From: Lautropia sp. SCN 70-15
Lineage (GTDB): Bacteria; Pseudomonadota; Gammaproteobacteria; Burkholderiales; Burkholderiaceae_E
Length of the DNA: 6,202 nucleotides
Direction: 5' to 3'
NCBI GenBank assembly: GCA_001724315.1
Contig: MEEC01000161.1
Span: forward strand, 1 to 6,202
Shown one piece after another: positions 1-5,370 of the stretch. Positions within the stretch are counted from its first letter, which is position 1, and each line of letters opens with the position of its first letter. Under the pieces are notes generated by a model that was not told where the DNA came from, did no database searches, and saw only the letters and a list, made by a program, of their open reading frames with translations. The translations under genes were made by a program, and so were the position numbers.

Positions 1-1324
1 CGAGCTCGGCCGCCAGCCAGGGCATCGGGATCGTGAGCACCGCCATCCAGAGCAGCAGGCGGCTGCGCCCGACCCGCCGGCGCGCCGAGGCCAGGAACGC
101 CAGGCCGAAGACGAGCAGCAGCCAGAAGCCGATCGCGACCATCAGGCGGAAGGCCCAGAAGAGCGGCGCCACCGGCGGAATCGTGTCGAGCGCGGCAGCC
201 TTGATCTGCTCGTCGGTGGCGTCGACGACGGCCGGCGTGTAGCGCTTGAGCAGCAGCGCATAGCCGAGATCCCTCTCGGCAGCCCGGAAGGTGCTGCGCG
301 CCGTGGGATCGCCAGGGTCGCTGCGCAGTTTCTCGAGCGCCGCGTAGGCCGACATGCCGTTTCGGATGCGCGCCTCGTTCTGCGCGACCAGTTCCTTGAT
401 GCCGACCACGGGCTTGTTCACGGAGCGGGTCGCGATCAGGCCCATCGCCCAGGGAACGTGGATCGCGCCGTGCGTGACCTGCTTTTCCTGGTCGGGCCAG
501 CCGATCACGGTGAACGAGGCAGGCGGCGGCTCGGTCTCCCACATCGCCTCGATCGCGGCGAGCTTGACCTTCTGCACGTCGCCGAGTTCGTAGCCGCTCT
601 CGTCGCCGAGCGTGATCACCGACAGGGCCGAGGCCAGGCCGAAGGCGGAGGCGATCGCGAAGGAGCGCCGGGCGAAGGCCTGGTGACGGCCGCGCAGCAG
701 GTACCAGGCGCTGACCCCCAGCACGAAGGCCGACGCGGTCACGTAGCCGGCCGACACCGTGTGGACGAACTTGACCTGCGCGACCGGGTTGAAGAAGACC
801 TGCGCGAAGCTGGTCATTTCCATCCGCATGGTCTCCATGTTGAACACCGCGCCCACCGGGTTCTGCATCCAGCCGTTTGCGATCAGGATCCAGAGCGCCG
901 AAAAGTTCGAGCCGAGGGCGACCAGCCAGGTCACCGTCAGGTGCTGCACGCGGGTGAGGCGATCCCAGCCGAAGAAGAAGAGGCCGACGAAGGTCGACTC
1001 GAGGAAGAAGGCCATCAGGCCCTCGATCGCGAGCGGCGTGCCGAAGATGTCGCCCACGTAGTGGGAGTAATACGACCAATTGGTGCCGAACTGGAATTCC
1101 AGCGTGAGACCGGTGGCCACGCCCAGCACGAAGTTGATGCCGAAGAGCTTTCCCCAGAACTTCGTCATGTCGCGATAGATCGGCTTGCCGGTCATCACGT
1201 AGACCGACTCCATGATCGCGATCAGGAAGGACAGCCCGAGCGTGAGCGGGACGAACAGGAAGTGATACATCGCGGTCGCCGCGAACTGCCAGCGCGACAA
1301 CTCGACCAACGTTTCAGAAATCAT
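1..1324 (-). CDS. cydA: Cytochrome bd ubiquinol oxidase subunit I (CydA), 3' end beyond the window
   Basis: Subunit I of the membrane-bound cytochrome bd quinol oxidase, which oxidises quinol and reduces O2 to water with high O2 affinity. I translated the minus strand from ATG at 1324 and got 441 residues with no stop, so about 80 residues lie past the left edge, judging from the roughly 520-residue E. coli protein. Residues match E. coli with an offset of +2: H21 (b595 ligand), E101 and E109 in AIEGLMAFFLEST (haem/proton pocket), H188 and M395 (b558 ligands), R393, and K254/E259 in the quinol-binding loop that follows LGDESGYELGDVQK. The loop continues to about residue 385, so this is the long Q-loop type. 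The partner gene cydB would be expected further left. The start is supported by a purine-rich GGGGGT stretch just upstream and by the E. coli-like N-terminus. A sigma54-type promoter lies about 60 bases upstream. Identity is very secure. Confidence 0.97.
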   Translation of the reverse strand, partial: MISETLVELSRWQFAATAMYHFLFVPLTLGLSFLIAIMESVYVMTGKPIYRDMTKFWGKLFGINFVLGVATGLTLEFQFGTNWSYYSHYVGDIFGTPLAIEGLMAFFLESTFVGLFFFGWDRLTRVQHLTVTWLVALGSNFSALWILIANGWMQNPVGAVFNMETMRMEMTSFAQVFFNPVAQVKFVHTVSAGYVTASAFVLGVSAWYLLRGRHQAFARRSFAIASAFGLASALSVITLGDESGYELGDVQKVKLAAIEAMWETEPPPASFTVIGWPDQEKQVTHGAIHVPWAMGLIATRSVNKPVVGIKELVAQNEARIRNGMSAYAALEKLRSDPGDPTARSTFRAAERDLGYALLLKRYTPAVVDATDEQIKAAALDTIPPVAPLFWAFRLMVAIGFWLLLVFGLAFLASARRRVGRSRLLLWMAVLTIPMPWLAAEL

Positions 1325-1395
1325 TGCCGGACCCCCGTGGCTGTGAAACCCATGCGGACGCTTCGACTCGGCGCCCCTATGCACTGTCAACCGTC

Positions 1396-1411
1396 TACAA
1401 GAATCGTGCCA
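1396..1411 (-). promoter_or_regulatory. Predicted sigma54 (-24/-12) promoter of cydA
   Basis: Read on the minus strand from 1411 the sequence is TGGCACG-ATTC-TTGTA. The known sigma54 consensus is TGGCACG-N4-TTGC(A/T). The -24 half is a full match, the spacing is exact, and the only departure is T for C in the -12 GC dinucleotide. The inferred start site is near 1385, giving a leader of about 60 bases before the cydA ATG. It is supported by the gene immediately upstream on the other strand, which encodes a sigma54-dependent activator with an intact GAFTGA motif. Confidence 0.72.
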
Positions 1412-1420
1412 CCCCCGGAG

Positions 1421-1439
1421 CCCGCAATCGAAACGCGGG
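1421..1439. repeat. Small inverted repeat CCCGC-N9-GCGGG upstream of the cydA promoter
   Basis: Perfect 5-base arms with a 9-base spacer, lying about 35-55 bases upstream of the predicted cydA start site, between promoter and putative enhancer. Short GC arms occur often by chance in DNA of this composition, so a regulatory role is only possible. Confidence 0.25.
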
Positions 1440-1476
1440 AGGACACCCTGCAACCCTTGGCCTGCGTCGCCAGAGG

Positions 1477-1496
1477 GCCCTCGTGCCTTCGAGGGC
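1477..1496. promoter_or_regulatory. Candidate enhancer (upstream activating) site: inverted repeat GCCCTCG-N6-CGAGGGC
   Basis: Two perfect 7-base arms (1477-1483 and 1490-1496) are separated by six bases. The left arm also overlaps a 10-base palindrome, GAGGGCCCTC, at 1473-1482. The centre is about 100 bases upstream of the predicted sigma54 start site of cydA, a typical distance for a dimeric sigma54 activator site that works by DNA looping. That the neighbouring activator binds here is inference. Confidence 0.45.
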
Positions 1497-1601
1497 GGCG
1501 ATCAGTGCCGCGACAGGGGAGGCGCGGAGACTGCCAAAAAAGGCGTACATACGTCGAATCTGGCGTAACATGACCGCCAAGCATCAAAGGAGCGCGCAGC
1601 C

Positions 1602-3038
1602 ATGTCCCTATCACCGGAACTGGCCTCCTACCTCGAGAATCTCCCCGAGCCGCACATCCTGTTCGACCGGAACTACCGGATTCTGGTCGCGAACTCGGCC
1701 TATCGCCAGGCCTTCAGCCCCGACGGCTCGGCGCTGGGCCGGACCTGCTACGCGGTCTCGCATCGCTTCGAGGCGCCGTGCGACGAATCCGGTGAATCCT
1801 GCCCCCTGGCCCGGGCCCGGGAGAGCGGTCGGCGCGAGCGCGTCCTGCACCTTCATCACACGCCGCACGGAGAGGCCTACGTCGACATCGAGCTCACCCC
1901 CGTGCGCGACGCCTCGGGCGAGATCGCCTACTTCGTCGAGAAGATGGAGCCGCTCCGGGTTGCCCGGACAGCCCAGGGGGGCGAGCGCCTGATCGGCCGG
2001 TCCGAAGCCTTCCGCAGCATGATGACGCTGATCTCCCGGGTGGCGCCGTCCGATGCGTCGGTGCTGCTGCGCGGCGAATCCGGCACCGGCAAGGAACTCG
2101 TGGCCCGCGCCATCCACGACGCCAGCCATCGTGCCTCGCGACCGCTGGTCGTGGTCGACTGCGCCAGCCTGGCCGAGTCGCTGTTCGAAAGCGAGCTCTT
2201 CGGACACGAGCGCGGCGCGTTCACCGGCGCCGGCGCGGCCCGCGCGGGACTGGTCGAGGCCGCGGACGGCGGCACGCTCTTCCTCGACGAGGTGGGCGAC
2301 ATTCCGCTCGCGATGCAGGTCAAGCTGCTGCGGCTGCTCGAGTCCGGCACCTGGCGCCGCGTGGGCAGCACCGAGCTTCGGCGCGCGGACCTGCGAATCG
2401 TCTCGGCCACCCACCGCGATCTTCAGTCGATGATCGCCGACGGCCGCTTCCGCCAGGATCTGTTCTTCAGGCTGGCCGTCTTCCCGATCCACCTGCCGGC
2501 GCTGCGGGAACGGCGCGAGGACATCCCGCTGCTGGCCGAAGCCCTGCTGGGCAGGCTGGCGCCGCGCCGCGCGCTGACGCTTTCCGGCGATGCGCTCGCG
2601 AAGCTCGCCGCCTACGATTTCCCGGGCAACGTGCGCGAGTTGCGCAACCTGCTCGAGCGCGCGTCGCTGCTGTGCGACGGCGCGCGCATCGAGCTCGGCC
2701 ACATCGACCAGGCGATGGAGACCTGCCGGCCATGGCGGGCGGGCCGCGCCACTGCAAGCGCCAACGGAGCCGGGCCGCAGGCACCGGGGGCCAGCCCGTC
2801 GGAGGATCCGTCGCGCGAAGGCCGGGGGCCGTCGAACGAGGGCCCGCCCGCAGCCACGACCCTGGCCGCCCTGGAACTCGCGGCGCTCGACGAACAGTTG
2901 CGCCGCCACCACGGCAGCCGAGCGGAACTGGCCAGGCGGCTCGGAATCAGCGAACGTTCCCTTTATCGAAAGCTGCGCGCGCTGCGGGCGGCGCAGGCAC
3001 CGGGCAACGGAACACCGAAGGAGAGCGACCCCGGATGA
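1602..3038 (+). CDS. Sigma54-dependent transcriptional activator with N-terminal Cys-containing PAS domain (PAS-AAA+-Fis HTH)
   Basis: A 478-residue bacterial enhancer-binding protein. An N-terminal PAS-like sensor occupies about residues 5-115 and has cysteines at 49, 60 and 67 in the pattern CYAVSH...PCDESGESCPL. The AAA+ domain (about 128-350) shows every working motif: Walker A GESGTGKE (158-165), the sigma54-contacting GAFTGA loop (205-210), Walker B GGTLFLDE (223-230), ATHRDL (269-274), arginine-finger region FRQDLFFRL (283-291) and PGNVREL (341-347). A Gly/Pro/Ala-rich linker (about 376-418) leads to a Fis-type helix-turn-helix (about 420-462, with LARRLGISERSLYRKL). There is no phosphoacceptor receiver domain, so control is probably by a ligand or redox state sensed by the PAS domain. 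The start is fixed by AAAGGAG at 1586-1592, nine bases before the ATG. The gene is divergent from cydA, which has a sigma54 promoter, so the oxidase operon is the likely target (inference). It overlaps the next gene by four bases. Confidence 0.93.
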   Translation: MSLSPELASYLENLPEPHILFDRNYRILVANSAYRQAFSPDGSALGRTCYAVSHRFEAPCDESGESCPLARARESGRRERVLHLHHTPHGEAYVDIELTPVRDASGEIAYFVEKMEPLRVARTAQGGERLIGRSEAFRSMMTLISRVAPSDASVLLRGESGTGKELVARAIHDASHRASRPLVVVDCASLAESLFESELFGHERGAFTGAGAARAGLVEAADGGTLFLDEVGDIPLAMQVKLLRLLESGTWRRVGSTELRRADLRIVSATHRDLQSMIADGRFRQDLFFRLAVFPIHLPALRERREDIPLLAEALLGRLAPRRALTLSGDALAKLAAYDFPGNVRELRNLLERASLLCDGARIELGHIDQAMETCRPWRAGRATASANGAGPQAPGASPSEDPSREGRGPSNEGPPAATTLAALELAALDEQLRRHHGSRAELARRLGISERSLYRKLRALRAAQAPGNGTPKESDPG

Positions 3039-3640
3039 GCGATTTCTGGGACCAGCGCTACGCCGAAGCGGGCTACAAGTACGGCACGGCGCCCAATGCC
3101 TTCCTCGTCGAGCAGGCAGGGCGGCTGCGACCGGGCGGCTGCGTGCTCCTGCCCGGCGACGGCGAGGGCCGCAACGCCGTCTGGCTGGCCCTGCGGGGCC
3201 ACAACGTCCTGGCGATCGACTCCTCGGGGGTCGGGCTGGAGAAGGCCCGAATGCTGGCGGCCGGGCAGGGCGCCCAGATCGCCACCTTGCAGGCCGATCT
3301 GGCCGAGTGGCGGCCGGAACCGGCCAGCGCCGACGGGGTGGTCCTGACCTTCGTTCACCTGCCGTCCTCGGTCCGCCGCTCGGTGCACCGCGCGATGGCC
3401 GAGGCGCTGACGCCAGGCGGCTGGCTGATCCTGGAGGCCTTCGACCGGACGCAGCTGGGCCGGTCCAGCGGCGGGCCGAAGGACCCGGACATGCTCTACC
3501 CGCTGGAGGCCGTGCAGGCGGACTTCGACGGCCTGCTGCGCGAGGAACTCGCCTGGGCGGGCGAGGTCGCGCTCGACGAAGGGCCGGGCCACCAGGGCGC
3601 GGCCAGGGTCGTGCGCTACCTGGGCCAGCGGCCGGAATGA
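3035..3640 (+). CDS. Class I SAM-dependent methyltransferase, substrate unknown
   Basis: A 201-residue protein beginning DFWDQRYAEAGYKYG, an opening typical of small TehB/thiopurine-like class I methyltransferases. The SAM-binding motif I is VLLPGDGEGRN (37-47). It is followed by the acidic residue D62 that usually holds the ribose hydroxyls, then QADL (86-89), FVHLP (106-110) and the post-core strand LTPGGWLILEAF (125-136). No membrane segment or signal peptide is seen, so it should be cytosolic. The start ATG overlaps the stop codon of the sigma54 activator gene (ATGA) and has AAGGAG at 3018-3023 upstream. Its own stop overlaps the flavoprotein start in the same way, so the three genes are probably cotranscribed and translationally coupled. 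The family acts on small molecules or metalloid and sulfur compounds; nothing here identifies the substrate. Confidence 0.87.
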   Translation: MSDFWDQRYAEAGYKYGTAPNAFLVEQAGRLRPGGCVLLPGDGEGRNAVWLALRGHNVLAIDSSGVGLEKARMLAAGQGAQIATLQADLAEWRPEPASADGVVLTFVHLPSSVRRSVHRAMAEALTPGGWLILEAFDRTQLGRSSGGPKDPDMLYPLEAVQADFDGLLREELAWAGEVALDEGPGHQGAARVVRYLGQRPE

Positions 3641-4176
3641 GCCGCAAGTCGCCACTGCCCCTGTCCGAGGTCTACGGCCTGCTGGAGCCCGGACCGGTCG
3701 TGCTGCTCGCGACCGCGCACAAGGGCCGCCGCAACGTGATGACCCTGTCCTGGCACACGATGATGGAGTTCGAGCCGCCGCTGGTGGGCTGCGTCGTCGC
3801 GCGCAGCCACTACAGCCACGAGTTGCTCAGGGCGAGCCGCGTGTGCACGATCAACCTGCCGTCCACCCGCCTCGCCGAGGCCGTGGTGGGCTGCGGCAAC
3901 ACCGGCGGCCGGCAGATCGACAAGTTCGCCGAGTTCGGCCTGCGCACCACGGCGGCCAGCCTGGTCGAGTCCCCGCTGATCGACGCCTGCCACGCGAACC
4001 TGGAGTGCAGGATCGCCGACACGAGACTCGCCGCCGCCTACGATTTCTACGTGCTCGAGGTAGTCGCTGCCTGGATCGATCCGCGTCGCAGGAACGCGCG
4101 CACGCTCCATCATCGGGGCTGGGGCGCCTTCATGAAGGCCGGCCCGACCGTGCAACTGCCCTCGCGGATGCGTTGA
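3637..4176 (+). CDS. Flavin reductase-like domain protein (flavoredoxin / FMN-binding split barrel family)
   Basis: A 179-residue protein covering one flavin reductase-like domain (the family represented by PF01613). Family hallmarks visible are VLLATAHKGRRNVMTLSWH (22-40), PPLVGCVVARSHYSHELL (47-64), the strand VCTINLPS (69-76), CG-TGGRQIDKF (86-97) and ESPLIDACHANLEC (111-124). Members bind FMN and act as NAD(P)H:flavin reductases or small electron-transfer flavoproteins; which applies here cannot be told. The ATG is within the methyltransferase stop (ATGA), with no strong ribosome binding site of its own, so translation is probably coupled to the upstream gene. It closes the three-gene plus-strand cluster, and a minus-strand gene follows after about 50 bases. 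A redox flavoprotein co-encoded with a PAS regulator facing an oxidase fits a respiratory or redox theme, but this is inference. Confidence 0.87.
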   Translation: MSRKSPLPLSEVYGLLEPGPVVLLATAHKGRRNVMTLSWHTMMEFEPPLVGCVVARSHYSHELLRASRVCTINLPSTRLAEAVVGCGNTGGRQIDKFAEFGLRTTAASLVESPLIDACHANLECRIADTRLAAAYDFYVLEVVAAWIDPRRRNARTLHHRGWGAFMKAGPTVQLPSRMR

Positions 4177-4179
4177 GCC

Positions 4180-4200
4180 CTCGGCGGTCCGTCGGCCGAG
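4180..4200. terminator. Possible transcription terminator hairpin between convergent genes
   Basis: CTCGGC (4180-4185) and GCCGAG (4195-4200) form a perfect 6-base GC-rich stem with a 9-base loop, right after the flavoprotein stop codon at 4176 and before the convergent lipoprotein stop at 4228. There is no T-run on either side, so it is not a classical intrinsic terminator. It could assist termination in both directions or be chance. Confidence 0.35.
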
Positions 4201-4227
4201 CGCGCCGCACGCAGCCCCCAGGCGTGC

Positions 4228-4668
4228 TCAGTCCCTGAACGAGAAGCTCGAGTTCGGCGTGCCGTCGGCAAGGAAGGATCGGTAGCGGTTGTCGCCCGTG
4301 CGGTAGACGCGACTGCAACGCTCGGCGCCCCCGGCCAGCTCGGGGTACGTCGAGCAGACCATCCCCGAGTGCAGGCGATACCGTCCAGTGGCCGATCCGC
4401 CATTCCAGCTGGCAACGACGCGCCCGTCGGTCATGTACTTGCTGCTGCCTGCAAGCCCCGCGGCGGACACCCAGTCCATCTCGCGCGCCCGCGAGAATGC
4501 CGCCGCCAGTTCCGCTTCGCTCATCGGCCTGGCCCCTTGCTCGACGAGGCTCTTCTCACCGGTGGCGCAGCCGCTGACGCCGAGCGTCGCCAGCAGGGCC
4601 AGCGCCGCCAGGGCGACGGGCGCACGACCGGGGCGGCCCCCGACTTTCGACTCGATGCTTCCGTTCAT
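4228..4668 (-). CDS. Small putative lipoprotein of unknown function
   Basis: A 146-residue protein with a type II (lipoprotein) signal peptide: basic residues up to R15, a hydrophobic stretch from about 17 to 31, then the lipobox VSG-C with the lipidated cysteine at 34. Alanine follows at +2, which predicts sorting to the outer membrane by the Gram-negative rule. The mature part has a helix-like segment MSEAELAAAFSRAREMDW (49-66), then a Gly/Ser/Tyr-rich beta-like region with two cysteines (105 and 118) that could form a disulfide. The pattern of a G-x-Y strand followed by C...RC...VYR resembles small periplasmic proteins of DUF995 type, but I cannot confirm membership. The start at 4668 is preferred over longer in-frame starts because GGAG lies about seven bases upstream, the signal peptide begins properly, and longer versions would run into the divergent gene at 4784. 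Confidence 0.75.
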   Translation of the reverse strand: MNGSIESKVGGRPGRAPVALAALALLATLGVSGCATGEKSLVEQGARPMSEAELAAAFSRAREMDWVSAAGLAGSSKYMTDGRVVASWNGGSATGRYRLHSGMVCSTYPELAGGAERCSRVYRTGDNRYRSFLADGTPNSSFSFRD

Positions 4669-4738
4669 GGCAATCTCCGTGGCTGAGCGGGCGCCGAACG
4701 GGCCCGTGCGATTCAGGATGAACCGGGGCCCGCGGCCT

Positions 4739-4762
4739 GCCATCGCCCGATCGGGGGATGGC
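4739..4762. promoter_or_regulatory. 24-base near-perfect palindrome between divergent genes, possible operator or leader hairpin
   Basis: GCCATC (4739-4744) and GATGGC (4757-4762) flank the perfect core CCCGATCGGG (4746-4755). Only the symmetric pair at 4745/4756 (G opposite G) breaks the symmetry. It ends 21 bases before the ATG at 4784, just ahead of the Shine-Dalgarno sequence. It could be a dimeric repressor operator serving the divergent lipoprotein and NTF2-like genes, or an RNA hairpin in the leader. Nearby there is also a perfect 10-base palindrome, ACGGGCCCGT, at 4698-4707. Confidence 0.5.
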
Positions 4763-4783
4763 GACGCTTCGAGAGGAGAAGTC

Positions 4784-5269
4784 ATGGAATTGCAGAGCCT
4801 GCTGGAGCGCTTCGCGGCCGCCGCAGGGGCGCACGATTCGAGCGCCTTCGCCGCGCTGTTCACCCCGGACGGCAGTTACGACGACTACTTCTTCGGCCGG
4901 CACCAGGGTCGCGACGAGATCGCCGCGATGCTCGACCGATTCCACGTCGGCGGCGAGGATTTCTTCTGGGAGTTCCGGAATCCGGTCTGCGACGGCACCA
5001 CCGGCTACGCCGGCTACCTGTTCAGCTACCGGTCGAAGGAACCCGAGAGCGCAGGGCGCACGATCGTGTTCGAGGGCATCGCCCGGTTCACCCTGCGAGA
5101 CGGCCTGATCGCGCAATACGCCGAGGCCTTCGACCGGGGCGTTGCCTTCAGCCAGCTCGGCTACGCGACCGAGCGGATCGGCAAGCTGCTGGGGCGCTAC
5201 GCGCGCGAGCTCGGGCAGCGCGAGGATGTCGCCGCGCACCTGGCGCGCCGCCCGAGCCGGGCAGGCTAG
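4784..5269 (+). CDS. NTF2-like / SnoaL-like superfamily protein
   Basis: A 161-residue cytosolic protein with the layout of the NTF2-like fold. An N-terminal helix (ELQSLLERFAAAAGAHDSSAF, from residue 2) leads into ALFTPDGSYDDYFFGRHQGRDEIAAML (24-50), the usual pattern of a collapsed cone entry strand and second helix. Beta strands follow with GTTGYAGYLFSYRS (71-84), TIVFEGIARFTLRDGLIAQYAEAFD (93-117). A C-terminal basic helix (about 129-157) extends past the typical core of some 120-130 residues. The superfamily includes polyketide cyclases, ketosteroid isomerase-like enzymes and non-catalytic ligand binders; no function can be assigned. The start is set by GAGAGGAG (4771-4778), five bases before the ATG. 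The gene is divergent from the lipoprotein gene and followed by gshA after about 100 bases. Confidence 0.8.
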   Translation: MELQSLLERFAAAAGAHDSSAFAALFTPDGSYDDYFFGRHQGRDEIAAMLDRFHVGGEDFFWEFRNPVCDGTTGYAGYLFSYRSKEPESAGRTIVFEGIARFTLRDGLIAQYAEAFDRGVAFSQLGYATERIGKLLGRYARELGQREDVAAHLARRPSRAG

Positions 5270-5297
5270 CCGGCCCTGAGCGACAATCCGGGCAAGC

Positions 5298-5327
5298 CGG
5301 GGCGCTGTCTGCCAGAATTGCGCCCCG
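5298..5327. repeat. Inverted repeat CGGGGCGC-N14-GCGCCCCG between the NTF2-like gene and gshA
   Basis: Perfect 8-base arms (5298-5305 and 5320-5327) with a 14-base loop, lying about 30 bases after the NTF2-like stop and 43 bases before the gshA start. There is no T-run after it. It may be a weak terminator for the upstream gene, a leader hairpin or an operator for gshA. Confidence 0.35.
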
Positions 5328-5370
5328 ACATCCTGCGATCCGGCTCCCCGGGGCCACCGGAGCACTCACC

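Larger units (their letters stand above)
1325..1601. other. Divergent intergenic regulatory region between cydA and the sigma54 activator gene
   Basis: This 277-base stretch has no credible gene; open frames crossing it are extensions of shadow frames from the neighbours. It contains a -24/-12 promoter reading toward cydA (1396-1411), a small inverted repeat just upstream of it (1421-1439), a stronger inverted repeat about 100 bases upstream of the predicted start site (1477-1496), and a TGGCG-N9-CGCCA repeat close to the activator gene (1561-1579). I could not identify a convincing sigma70 promoter for the activator, and saw no FNR-type TTGAT-N4-ATCAA site. Confidence 0.8.

Noticed and set aside
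1385..1390. TTGACA on the minus strand as a sigma70 -35 box for cydA
   Set aside because: No acceptable -10 element lies 16-18 bases downstream (the region reads GTCGAAG), whereas the overlapping region gives a strong -24/-12 match.
1450..1464. Second -24/-12-like sequence on the minus strand (GGCCAAGGGTTGC)
   Set aside because: The GG to GC spacing is one base short and the -24 half is poor.
1546..1571. TACATA and TAACAT as -10 boxes for the activator gene
   Set aside because: Neither has a recognisable -35 element at proper spacing, so I do not call a promoter.
458..1573. Long plus-strand open frame of 371 codons opposite cydA
   Set aside because: It lies antisense to a cydA reading that keeps every haem ligand. 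The translation is Arg/Asp/His/Glu-rich with no family resemblance, as expected for a shadow frame in high-GC DNA.
2590..3634. N-terminal extension of the flavin reductase frame into the methyltransferase gene
   Set aside because: The upstream part is Arg/Gly-rich shadow sequence; family similarity begins only at the ATG at 3637.
1611..3647. 678-codon minus-strand open frame opposite the sigma54 activator and methyltransferase
   Set aside because: Longer than the real genes but low-complexity (Arg/Pro/Ala-rich at its start), with no recognisable domain, and antisense to genes with complete motif sets.
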